DNA from: Cyanoderma ruficeps
Lineage: Eukaryota; Chordata; Aves; Passeriformes; Timaliidae
Assembly (NCBI GenBank): GCA_008694505.1
Contig: VZDJ01000116.1
Coordinates: 17,659,716-17,723,715 of the forward strand
DNA: 64,000 bases
Reading direction: 5' to 3'
In this document: in pieces, positions 12,790 to 26,300 of the stretch
How positions within the stretch are numbered: the first letter of the stretch is position 1
Layout of the letters: each line of letters begins with the position of its first letter
Position numbers and translations under genes: made by a program
The notes under the pieces: model-generated
The model's database searches: none
The model's input: the letters and a program-made list of their open reading frames with translations, nothing else
Told to the model about the DNA's origin: nothing

Positions 12790-14290
12790 TTTAACTAGAA
12801 ATGAGTGTCTGGTTTTATTTTTTCATTGTTCTGTTAAAGGAAAGTAAGTATCAAAGTGGTTATTTTGTGTGGAAAAACCCTGAGCAGCTTCAACATGCTT
12901 TGAACTGCAGTACAAAAGCTGTTCATCTAAACCCCTCCCCTTTTCTTCTTCAAAATATACAGGCCAGCAACGTCAGCTTTACACAGTAAGAAAATATATA
13001 CACATTAAATACAGTAAACATTCCACATTTTTTACCTTTATACAATATTAGTGAAAAAAACCATTAATAAAATTACATACAGTATATTCAACAGAGTAAG
13101 CCATTGTTACAAGAGGGAAGGCAGATAAGCTATCAAAGAGCAAAAGATGGCATTGACATAACAATGTAATAGTTGAAAAAAACCCATTTAGTATGAATTT
13201 ACAAATCAAATAGATTTTGTCTAAGATGTGTCCATTCTAGAGCAGTTCATTTATATGTAATACACATATTTAAATTTGAAGGGTTTGTGGTTGGCAGGTT
13301 TTTGAAGCCTTATTTTACATTCTTATAACAGAGAATTTATCATACAAGACAGGGTAATCTACAAGAATTAAAACAGTATTATAAAACACATATGTTGATG
13401 TTATTAAAAATCTCACTTATGGGAATCCCCATTGGTGCTTCTACCCAATACCTAAACTTTTTCTTTCTATATACACCCATCCTATAGACAAACCACAGTG
13501 TAAGATTTAAGTGACAGTATTTGTACAGAGAGCACAAAAGGACATCACACCATCCTCTGATTATTCCATAAACAGCTCCTGGAGCTTTGAGCACATATTG
13601 TGTGTGCAGCAGGACTTCACACCAAGGAATTCAGTCATCATATGGCTTCCACAATCTTTGCAAAAGTGAGCCAAATGCTGTTCTCTAATCTCCACTGAAA
13701 TGATATTTCATTCTCCATTTTAAAAAGGTGCAACCGCTGTATTTTGTATTTTTAAGAGACACTGGATGTTCATACCAATTCTGCTTTGCAGATTACCATG
13801 ATTCAGCCCACATCTGAACCACTCCCTCACCTGCTCACAACAGGGGAAGTGTAACACTCCCTCTGAACTCACATTTCATGTCGCAGGGCATTTCTTTCCC
13901 AGCCAACCTAAAACAATGCTTGCAGGTATATGTTGGCAAGAAAATAAATACGTATTGTTTTCAAATATGTCTTGTGATTAACAAGGGAAACAAGAAAATT
14001 TCCCTCAGCTTTCAAATTGGTAAAATATTTCTAGCCAGTTCTGATAGGGCCATAGAAATGGCTGAGTTTTTTTTCATTTTATCCACTTCAATTTTTCAGA
14101 AGTAGAGCACTCGTAGTAAAAAACAATGTTAGTCAAATCAGATTCTCATGTGTCCAGTGCTTGTCTGAATCAAGCTCAAGGTGTAACTCAGGCGACTAAT
14201 TTCATCTGTTCCAAACAAAGGTGAAGCTCCTTTCATTCTATGTCCTCCTTGATTTCAGCTTCTGTTATTTTCCCTTAATTAGGCAAGATT
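12790..14290 (-). other. SLF2: SLF2 3' untranslated region (approximate)
   Basis: This AT-rich stretch follows the stop codon with no further coding signal. The only AATAAA on the minus strand between the stop and 12,700 is at 12,814-12,819, so the transcript probably ends a little past it, near 12,790-12,810. An ATTAAA variant at about 12,756 is an alternative. The 3' end is inferred from the signal alone. Confidence 0.6.
12814..12819 (-). terminator. SLF2: Candidate polyadenylation signal AATAAA of SLF2
   Basis: Reads TTTATT on the plus strand. It is the sole canonical hexamer downstream of the SLF2 stop before the non-coding left flank. Use of the site is inferred. Confidence 0.55.
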
Positions 14291-14326
14291 TCATGAATCT
14301 GGCTCCCAGAAGTCATGCAGTTTTCC
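14291..14326 (-). CDS. SLF2: SLF2 last coding exon (exon 20)
   Basis: The acceptor is ctctttag. It encodes [11 protein letters not shown] and then TGA, matching the human C-terminus GQLHDFWVPDS. Confidence 0.95.
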   Translation of the reverse strand, partial: GKLHDFWEPDS

Positions 14327-17300
14327 CTAAAGAGTAAAACCAAATTAGTATACAAGTCAGAAATCCAGTGTCAGAAGAAATGACTAGAGTAGGCACGAGC
14401 TTAGTTTGAGAGCACCACTGTGCTAGAAAAAGTTCCTGGAATTTTATTCTGAAACACTTGCCAGTTTCCCATATGTGAATCAACCCCAAACACCTCCAGA
14501 AAAACACTGAAAGAGCCACCTTGTTATCAACTTTCATTAATTGCTAAGTAGATTCTGCAGCCATGTGTTACATGTGTCACTCTTTGCTCTAGAATGCGAA
14601 ATATCACACACCCTACACACACGACTTTTTTTTTTTTTGCATTGTTGGATTGTTGGGAGCAATTAATAGTCTTTAAAAATGGTTAATTACAGTTTTTAAC
14701 TGCAATCAATACTAGGCATATATGTATAATTTTATTTTTATGTAAATGATACTCTGCATTACTGGAAAGCTATGCTTTTCCAAGAGAGATAGCTTTATGT
14801 TCCAAGACAGGACTCAATCACATTATAACAGAAATCTTACAAGCCAAGCCTGGAAGAAAGAGCTCTGAACTTTGAGTATCAGTAGAAATTATCCAGCTAC
14901 TCTACCAAGGCCAGCTAGGTGTCACAAAAGCAAATATTTCTGAGACTTATCATAGCACTATTTACTACTTTTACAAACATGAGAGGCTTTGCCTAACCCT
15001 GGCATGAAATTTGACACATTCAGAGGGGGAGGAGTCGTTGAGAACCCTTAAACACATGTGAAAGCCCTGGACCCAAGAAGACTCAAAGCCTCTCGGTGCC
15101 AGACCACAGCAGGATGTGCCTCACTGCATTCCTGCCCCAAAGTCCTTTTGGAAGCATCTGCTAATAGCTGTAATCAGAGACAGGCCCTGTGACTCGACTC
15201 AGGACTGGGATTTCAGTGTATTACACACATCTTTACAAAAACAGCGCTTTTAATGATGGAGAGGAGATCCTGCTTTTATTGAAGCCAGCAAAGTAAGAAT
15301 TTTAATTAAAATCTATTCTAATACATCTAACTGTATTCCACAGCCATGCCATTTATGTAGGAAAATCTCTTGAAAAGAATATGCCATTTTCAAGTGCTAA
15401 AAGGGTTAAACACACCCCACAATGTGAGAAGAGAGAAAACTGTTTCATTACAGTACCTGAGTAAGCCGAGTGGTTTGTATCACGTCCTGCCATTTCCCAT
15501 ATATCCTAGCAGCCAAGCCTTTCACCTGCAAATTCACACTGATTAATTTAGCCATTTATGTTTAAAAAGACAAAATCATAGCCTGCCTTCCCTCTCACAG
15601 CTTCGAACTCAAGAAAAAACCCCAGACAACCCAACATACAAGGTTTACTGTGAAGGAACAATTTCATTTTCACAAAGTATTATCAGCTCAACTTCAGATC
15701 CCTGTAACTCGTGACTCTGAATTTAAAGCATGCACTCCAAGAACACATTACAGGGACATGACTCCTCGGGTTAAACGCTTGGAATCACCATGCAAACAGA
15801 CCTCTGGCCTCCAAACACCACCTCACCCCTGCGAAATGAGGTTTGTCACACAGGTCTGATTGTACCTAGAACAGGTGCAACTGCAGCCACAAAAGCCAAC
15901 AATGCAGCACTGGCTGCTTCAGAAACAAATTCCTTGTACGTAAAGCTGTGCTTTTTCACATCCAGTCACAAGCAGGTGTTTAATCCAATCCATTCACACT
16001 GAGATTTGCTTCATATACTGTGTTAAAAACCAGCACAGTGGCATCTTCTAGAAGTTACTGCAGTATTGCACAAATGAAGCAATGGAGGAAACCAGAGTAA
16101 GATTTCCCCCTCTCAGTGCAAAGGCAAATAGAAACAGAAGTGAAAGCAACCAGAGATACAACACTCCAAGGCAAGAGTAACTTATTAAAAGGATCCATGA
16201 TCCACTAATCTGTCTGAGTATGGAAAGGAGAATGTTTCTGAGAGGTAAGGAAGCACACAACTGCAAATGTCTGATTTAAAGCTGAAGAAGCCAAGGCTTT
16301 TCAAAGTTGGGGCTGGTCCCTTTCTCACTGAGCTGACTTGGTGTGTTACAACAGCATGCAAAGCATGAAGGTCACAAAATTAGCACTATCAATAGTAAGG
16401 CTTACATGACAAAGCAAACAAAAGGCAGTTGTCCAAGCTTGATGCTACATCACATACACAGTTGGCTTAAATCCAAAGCATTTTTAATAAATTCATCCAT
16501 TTGAAAAGCAAAATGGAGACTTGTGCAGGACAGGCAACTTTTTCAGCCCTCTGTATCCTGCCCTGCAGGTAGGCCCTGCCCTTACAACTGGAGTCAGCTA
16601 CTAGTGACTGCCACAGAGAGAAACAGAGTGACTCTGTGGACCTGAACATGGAGATGCCTGGCTGGAGTCACCTTTTAGAGCTGTTGAGAGTCCCATTGTT
16701 AGAACGAGCAGTATTTTCAGTGAATTAAAACGGGCATGTATTTATCCCCACGCAAAGACTTGATGCAGACAGAAAAAACAGGAGAAAAAAACCCCCAAGC
16801 CCATGAGGAACTCCCAGAATTTCCAGGGCTGAGATGAGGGAACAACATGCATCACAAACACTAAAAACCACCCCAAAACCAAACCAAAACAGAAAAACCA
16901 AGTTTTGCATCTTACCTTGGACCGATAAAACATTCTTGCATCTTCCCTAATATCACCTTTCACGTGCTTATCTAAGGCACGACAAAGCTTCAGTAGGTGT
17001 TGCTAAATAAAGACAAAAGTGTACAGCTATTAAATCCTCCATGTCAAAACAGGCTTTATACAAATATTATATCAATATAAGAATTACATGCTTCAGTTTG
17101 AATTTTTCTCAGAAATACACAGTCAAGAAAGGGAAAAGAAAGAAAACAAGATCACATCACAAGATCATCTATCTGTTGCTGGCACGCTCCTGGTAAACCA
17201 GGTCTAAAATTCTTTAAAAGCAGCTTCAAAGTATAGCAGAGCTATACAACACAAATTCTAAAGTTCCTACTAACTAATTTGCGAATCCTTTCTGCCCCTA

Positions 17301-20300
17301 AAATAGCAAACAGTGCAGTGCCATTCACATCTTTTATCAGCAAAAAAAGATCTGAAGTTACAATAGCTGAAAATAACCTTTTCAGTAATGATGACTCAGG
17401 TAATTTCCTTTGTAGGAATTGGCTGAGCAGGTAAAATATATCCAAGGTTTTATGCGCTGATCATTTATTCTCTCTAAATTTCTGATTACTTTAATAAAGC
17501 AGTTCTGCACTTCATGATCTTCTGATAATGATTCCCAAGGTCTTTCACATTCTGTTAATTTCTTCATAAAATTCCTGTTTTCAATCTCTCAACTGAACAG
17601 CTATCAAGAGGCTCTGCTCTCCGTAACAGGTGAGACATGCTAAAATTCTTTTTATAATCATTTGCTGGTATCTCAAGGCCATCACAAATTTTATCCCCTC
17701 TAACTGGAAGAGGGGCAGAAATTAAATAGTTAAGATTGATTTTACACAAGTCTAGCCTGCACAATATTCAGCCACACCCCTCTTGCCACTTGATGGCTAA
17801 CAGGCCAGTGAATAATAAAATCTTTTTTTTTGTCAAGAAATTGAGACATTAAAAAACAACTGAAAATACCAAGTTCTCCACAAATCTAAGTAATATACTG
17901 AGACACTTAAGAATCCCAGTGTAGCCAAACATTACTGGTTTATGTCTCTCAAACAATTCCTATGACAGATTTCTTAAAAGCCTAGAGTGATTGATTCCAC
18001 AAGGCAGGTTTACACAAGCACCTTGCAGCAAGCAACTCCCAGCAAACGATCACAGAAATCTGAACAGAAATACTGAAAGGCTAAGCAGAAAGCATTACTT
18101 AGCAGATGCTCACATCACATGGCACAAAGGAACTAGCACTATAGAGAAGAGCTACAGTCCTTGCTTTCACTTCCTGCACTCCACCACAAGAAACTGAAAC
18201 GTGCTTGAAAATATTTTACTGGATATTTTTAAAGTGGTTTTCTACTAGACAGAAAAATTTCAATCCTACTTCTGAAGCTGACAGAATCATTTAACGTGGA
18301 ACTTCTGTGTTAAGTTTATCTCCAAATACTTTCTGAGAAAGATTGACACAACAAATGCCAGCTCTTTCACAGCTTTATATTTGCAGGTAGCTCCACTCAC
18401 AGAAACACAGAAGAGAGGTCTCCCTTCTCTGCACTAAACACACCGAAGTTCTCCTGCATTTACCTTGCCCAGAACAAAAGTTTCTCCCAGTGCTATTATG
18501 CGCTGGTGATCTTCCATCACATGATAGCTCTTACCAAACAGACTCAATGTGCATGATAAACAATATTTTAAAATCTAAACGTCTAGCCCCTAAAGTTACT
18601 CACCCTTTGACTCGAATTTACAACATCAAGGAAACTGGCTTCACTGACTAGATGAAGGAGGACATAGATTAGGTAGTAGACCTGGGGAGAAATCAAAAGA
18701 GCTTTAGCAGTCAAAGCACCATTGTAATTCTTCCCATCTAGAAACGGAACTATCTCTGCTTTCTGGAATGAATCCTCCAACAGCCAGGCCAATGGACAAG
18801 TATATCAACATATCTGCCTAAATAACTAATTTGAAACAGTATATTCACATATTAGAAACATTTTAAACCAGTATTATACTGTTTTAAATAACCTAAGTAA
18901 CCCATAAAAATGTGTTTTTAATAACTGAAAATTAAATTCAGTTGGCTTTATTTTCCCATCACCTACCCCCAGATCAAAACACCCGCTGAGAGATTTCATG
19001 ATAACCATTCAAACAACCAAATCAATATTCAATTTTTGGATGGATGGAAATACTAAATCTTTTTAACATTTGTTTGGGAAAAGAGATTAATAAAAGATTC
19101 GTAAGTCTTTTTCTGAAGCCTGCAGGTGAATGGTTGGCTCAGCCCCAAACAGTTTTCACTGATTACATCATTACATTCTCTGATTACAGAAGTAGAAACT
19201 GAAGACATCCCCATGACTCAGAAAATCTGACCATTTCCCTGTTTGTAAAACAACCCAATACAGGTTCCTCAATCACATGTGCCTTTCCTTCCTCTACGAC
19301 TATAACCAAAACTAATAATATTTTAAAGATGAACAGTAACAAAACAGTGTATTTATAGTTCCACATACAGAACTGTTAAAAAAGTAAAAGAAACATTCCC
19401 CAAATTGTATCAAAAATATTATATATAAAATATAAAAAATACGCACTAAAAAGCAACAGTAAAAAAGCACAATTGACTATATACCTCGTGTTCTAGTTCT
19501 GCATGAACTTCATCATCTGTATGCTCCTGTCCTTTTCTCATCTCTCTCATTTTCTTCAGTAGATAAGAAGGTTTCATACACACCAAAAAGTGATGCAGAA
19601 GAGACATCTACAAACACAAGTATTAACACATTGAACTGATTTACTAACAACAGAAAATTGGAAACTGAGTGTCACTACAATATTAGCTGTCCATTAAGAC
19701 AAGAACAAAAAAGGGATTTTTAATTAAAAAGAGTTTTCATCCTTTGAGTAATTTTTGACTATTCACATACTTCAGTGTTTGTACACTTCCTCAATAAAAG
19801 ATCAAACCTACGAAAACAGCGTGTCTCCACATGATTAGGAAAGGAAGACTCAAAGAAGTGTAAACTTCTTTCCAATGTCTAAAATTAATGTTTAGGCACA
19901 TAAGCTCAAGCTGTAGAATGTGCAGATTACACACATGTGCAAACACACTAATCTAAACAGAAAATTATTAATTGGTAGTTTGGCAAGGTTCTTGAAAACA
20001 GGCTTACAATATTAAAACATAAAACAAGCATACGATATATATGTTTTCTAAACTTCCAAATTCTACAAAGACAAGACATAAGCAGTACCTGCTTGTCACT
20101 GTCATCAGGTATTTCTACATGCTTTTTATGAAGAAATTTTCCAATTATCACTAGGCTAAGACGTCTTCTTACTTCCCTGCAAAATAATTAAAAAATTATT
20201 TCCCTTAGAATTTCTCTAATCCACAGTATATACAAAGTATGTGAGGCTATGCATATCTTCCCTATACATAAACCTGCTTGCAACTATTAAACTGGATTTT

Positions 20301-23300
20301 CTGAATATAGGTGCTATATAAACCAGTAAGTAGGCTAGTAAACAGAAGTACCCTTCATCTCATTGCAGCTCAGCTTCTGCACAAGTAAACAATGCCAGAT
20401 ACTTGTCTCCAAGCCTGAAGTTAATGACCCAACTAATTCTGTTTACTCAGTTACATTATAATTTAGTAATTTCAAACATACAGAACTTAGAATGATGCTT
20501 AGAAGCAGACATGAATCACCCAAAGAAAATTAAAATTTTAGTCACTCAGACAAGAATTAGAGTGACAGATGTCAGAACCTGAAGCTAAGCCTTTCTTGGC
20601 TATAGGGTGCCAAGAATCCACAGCCCAGAAACTACATAAAAGCTTTAACAACCCTTTTTCACAGCAGAGGTGATCAGCAAGCTATACATGCACACCAAGA
20701 ACTGCACATACATCTGTAACATATGAGAAAACAAATTTTTTTTTTTGAAAGCGTCATGTAATAAATATTGCATTTTTCAGACCTTGAGCTTATACAAAGA
20801 AACCACTGTTAATGATCCCATGTATGTCTGACTTTACAGTGTCATTACCGTCCCCGCGCGATCCAGCTGGGCATGAGCTGAACCAGCCAAAGGAGGTTGT
20901 GGTGATCACTGGAGAGTTCACTCACTGCCAGGCACAGCTCAGGCACCTTTAAATGAACAACAAAGCATCCTGAAACTGAAGAATGGCTGTTTGCTTTATT
21001 TGCAAAGGAGCACACATCTACTCCCTAGAAACACAGGCAGCACAAGTGATAAAAGGAACTGATCTAATACGAGATAACGTACATAAACAAATTTCTGTGC
21101 TCCACCAGGAGGTGAGCCTGCTAAATACAATTTAAAGTAAGGTAGTTGAGATCAGAATCTTTTTAGTGACATCTTACCAGCACAGTGCAGTAATTTCTGC
21201 ATTCTTTCTGACTGTCATTTCAAACATACATCTATTTTAGCACACAATCTTAAGATAAACTCTTGTAGAAGAGGACAGGCAACTCAATGTCATGCAACAA
21301 AAACCCTCTCAGTATAACCACCCACTTCCTAAATCTCACACAAACACAAAGCTTTGAATTTTTTGTATTATTATACTTATTATTATTATTGAAAATTCTG
21401 TATTACATTTTCAGGCTGTACTTAAGTAAAAAAAGAAAATTTCAAAACAGAAGTTGCAGTTTCACAAATCCACAAACCTAGCAGAATAAATTTCAAATCT
21501 AGTAGAATAAACTTATGAAGTTACCTTTGTATCCCAGTCTCTTATATTCATCAGAAGCTTTACAAAAAGGCACTGAAAATCTATTGGAAAATGGTTTCTT
21601 AACTGTTTCTCCAAGCTCATTTTAAATAGCAGTATAAGCAGCAGCCATATTTCTTGGTCAGTGTATCCATCGTGAATCACTGATGTACAGAAAACTAGAA
21701 ACTTTAAAAGAAGTACAAAGCATTAAAATATGGAATTGCTTTAGCTTATTTTGAAGCATGATGAGAACTCAAGTTTTCCACACTCACATTAAAATGTACC
21801 TCAAATGATGTACTGTTTGGGCAACACTTGTGTACTAACGTGTCCCCATCCCCCAGTAACAGCATCCTTTCTTTTTTAATGTCTGCTGGATATTAAATAT
21901 AATATTTCCATGTTGAACAATGGCAATATTCCCCAGACACTACCAGAGCAGGAAAGATCCTTCTTTACTACATAGATAACCCTCCTTTAATTGAAGGAAA
22001 GGCCAAAAGATTTTATAAACATTCCAGTAATACTGAAAACTGAAATCAGTGGATAGTTTCTTCTACAAGTGGGAGCCAAGATGTCCTACAAAGTGCCACA
22101 GCTGTAAAAGGGAGTCAGCAAAACTTTGCAGTTGTGAGTGAAGCCAATGGAAGCCAAGAAACTGAAGTTTGCAAAATGCCTGCAATAAACTCTGCTGAAT
22201 GTGAAGCTGAAGTCCCAGGATAGCATCTACTCAAACACACGCCCAGAACTAGACTGAAAACCCTATCTTCCCTCCCAGAAGAAAACACACAAAAAAAGAA
22301 ACCTAACCCACAAAAGCCTTGGAGTTTTCTCACCTTAATCACATTAATTAAATTGTTTTTAAGTAGACTGTGGAATGCTGGACTGGCAAAGGCTACATCT
22401 TCTCTTGGCTGTTGTTGACTCACTGTTTCTTGCGCCTGACTTCTAATAGAAGAAACACAATCTGAGCAAAAAACGAACAATTCAAAAGCCCACAAAGGCT
22501 TATTGACATCAAACTGAAAATAAATCCTGCATGCATCAAAATGCCTTCAAATCAAAATAATCCTCAGTTACGGAGCATCTAACACACACATCTAACTCAA
22601 CTTGTAGCACATTACTTTGCTCAGCTATTTAGCCAATATTCCTGCAAACCTTCATTAGGAACATGCAGGACAAAGGACAACACTGCTGAATCCTTACCTA
22701 GAAGGCACTGTTTGAATTCCAGGGTTATTTATTCTTACTGAGACTTGAGCCAAGAACTTATAGAGTATGGGAAAGGAAATAAAAAAGAGCTTTCTGATTC
22801 TACATTCTAAGCACAAGACTTGCTTTCACAGGATCTAGGCAAAAAATATCAAAAGGAAAACACTTACAAAATATCATCCTCGTTGAAGGGGGGTTGAAGA
22901 TGTTGCAATGGAAAGAGAGATCTAAACCCAATACCCATATTGACAAAAACAGCTGATATGTCAGCTATTGAAGGAATCCATGGTTTAAACTGTTCATCAC
23001 TGATGGAAGCTACAAATAAAAGACATGGAATGGATTAGCTTAAATTTAGTTCTTAGCACTAGTTCCTTTTAAGGGAAACAAATAAGCTTAGCAGTTTGTA
23101 TTAATTCTAGCAGCTCTCAGAGGCATCAGTACATTAAACAGTAAGCTTATTTTCAGAACAAGGAGGGAAGAAAACAAGCCTAACACAATATTTTACACTA
23201 TGGAAACATCTTGCCTATATAACAGGTTGATTACTTTCAAGTCCACCCATTTTTTGTCATAGTTCTCTTTCATCACAAACAGCAGAACATGCAACAAGGC

Positions 23301-26300
23301 AATATTTTTGTCTTAAGAGAACCCAAATTACTGCCTGTGTAGGTAAAGGCAAGAGTGTGTAATCACAGTGAGACTGGAAGAGAAGCTAAGAAAGATTTGA
23401 AAACAGGCAAGGTTTCTAGAACAGAAGTGGTAAACAAGGCGCTCCCAGCCTTAATTGTTTGAATGCTCATTCATTATCTTGAACTGTTCATCCATGCCAG
23501 CAAGGCACAAAATAAAGGAAGCTACATTCCCTCTGATATCATCTCTGATTTCAAACAAGAATTAAAATACGGGGTACAATTTGGACAGGCCTGTGCAAAT
23601 ACTCAAAGAGAACCACATCACTTTAACAATGTTAACTGGAAGCCTTAAACGAATGTCACTTTTGATGGATCTGAATGAAGACATGGGGAACATACAAAGG
23701 AATTGTAGTGGAGAAATATTTGAGTACAGACAAAGGAAGAAGACAAAACACAGAAGACATTAGCAGCACTGTGGGCTGAAACAGATCCTTCAAAATGTTT
23801 CTGTGCAGGTGTATGATTCACTTTACTTTTGTCATTTATCTGGAAAGTAAATCATGAAGTGCTACATACTGGGTATGACAATGTGAAAAACATCTTGTAG
23901 CCCTTAAGTTACAAATGCCCAAATCATCCAAAGTAAAAGATGGAAAGGAGGGCAAACTTTTGAGCAGACTGAGCTCCTCTTCAGGTCAATTCTGTTTGTG
24001 AAATACCAAGAATGAGTTTAAAAGGCTCTGCAGGGGATGCAGTACTTTGGAGGAATGTGCCAGGACCATACACTGTGGTACAGGTTGCACACACTCAGTG
24101 AAGGTCAGCCCTCAGCATTTCTGCATTACATTAGTAAAAACAGAGCCTAAATTCAAGCCAAAAATCACCCAACAGAACTAGTGCTTTTTACTTCCTCACA
24201 AACACTTTTCTAAAGTGAAGAGAGAAGTGCTTTCATTCAGGTGGTCAGTTTTCCATCCTTCAAATACTTACAGTTTTTTAGGGTTAACTCCATCAATCTT
24301 TCTAAGATCTTGGTGGAAACACAATGGTCAAGATGAATAGACATCATCTGTGAAGAAAGAAGTTACACATCAAAAACCAACCTGCATGACACCATCAGTT
24401 CTTTTAATTAGGGGGGAAAAAAACCCCACATCAAACCAGAACAAAAACACCACCAAACTTCCCAGCAGAGTAAAATGAGTAATAGATTAAAAAAACAAAT
24501 AAACAACAGAAAAAAAAATCTAACCCCAAAACCTCCAAAGCAAGATACACCAATGAGAACAAAATACTGTGAATATTATTTCGAGCAGTGCAAAGATGAT
24601 ATGAACACTTTAAAATTAATTATTTACAGCATCAGAATGCTGTAACCCCACGTTGGTTTATAAACAAGTTCTGAGGGTTAGGAGAGCAGAAAATATCACG
24701 TACCCCTTTGGAACCCATTTGCGTCTGTGATCAAATTGAGCTCCCTGAGCAGGAGTGGAGGCAACAGAGTTAACTACACCCTTTTCCAGGCACACACAAG
24801 TTGGACATATGCAATATTAAACCCAAACAATGAATTCTTAGTTTTTCACATAACTCTTAACTATAAAAACATGACTGTGAAGTACAGTTCAGGTTTCTTG
24901 CGGCACATCACTGGCCCAACAAAAACTTCTTTTTCTTTCCCAGGTGCTGGACAGTTTCCTGCTCTGTAAGTGATCTCAATTGGCTCACACTTCTTCCTTA
25001 TAAGAGAACACCAGAGCTCACAGAAAGGTGGAAGGCAATTTTTTAACTGGCTGGAGGGAAGGACATGGAAGAGCAAAATGTTTTGCTTTTGGCAAATGTA
25101 GAAAGCCAGTCAACAGACTGAAGCTGCAATTTCCCAGGTGGTCCAGATTTCTTTTTTGTTTCAAGTGCAGCTAGAATGTGGCAATTAATAACAGAAGGGA
25201 GACTGGAGGGGGCATTTTTGTGAGCAATAGCACCGTGTAAATTCCTGGTGATTCAGACACTGATACAGTATCTTGAAAGGAGAGAGTCACCACACTTCCG
25301 TTGAGAATGACTCCAGGCTTCTTCCTGAGTCATAAGGAATTTTCATTTTCCAAATGAAAATTATCTGATAATGCTGGTCTCACTGATGATTTAGAAGATA
25401 ACCTATGTAGAAAATGGTACTTTTGCATACTGCAGCATGTATTGTTTTTCTAAGGGTGAAAGGAAATAAGATCAGCCTTTGCTTATGATTTGGCCCACAG
25501 CACCTCTTCTCACCTACCACATCCTTTCTCAATGCAGTAGCATATATGAACATGGACAGGGATATGCAGCTTTGCATTCACTCAGTGTGGAGAAAAAGCT
25601 CTCCATTGTTTTACTCCGAGTGACAAACAAAGTATTCCAGACTGGAGAACACATCAGTACCCAGGGGGAAAAAAATAATATCTGATTTAAAAGTTGTTAA
25701 TGGAACAGATTCACAAACTTCTTCAACTGACTTCCAGGAAAAATATTATACACAGACAGCTATTATAATGCACAAATAGCACAGACTTACCTGGAAAAGC
25801 CACTTTAGAATTGGTATGGAACACAATGTATCACGGTAAGCAGAACTCAGAACACCATTAACAACTAAAAACACCTGCTGCGTTACACTAGAACTGTAGG
25901 AGAAAAATGGGGGCAAGGAAAAAGGATAAAAATCAGTTAGTGGCTGCATCATCACTTTCACAAAAACCTAAGAACTTTTTCACCCCTCAGACCATCATCA
26001 ACAGCAAAGAAAGATCTGAATACGCAAAACAGATGTTATTCTCATTAAACCTTAAAAATAAAGGTTTGATTACTATGACTTATATAAAATGTCATAGTAA
26101 TCAAACCTTTATTTTTAACAGCAATCAAATTTATAAGTGTCATTTAGAACATCTTTCTCTCCATAAAGCCATAGTATACAGTCTAGCAACATCTGTATTA
26201 TCAGGGAATAATAGTTTCAAACAAACATTTATTTACACCATTTTACTATGAACCACTATGCCTGACTACACAGACAGCCTGCTATGCTCAATGAGACTAT

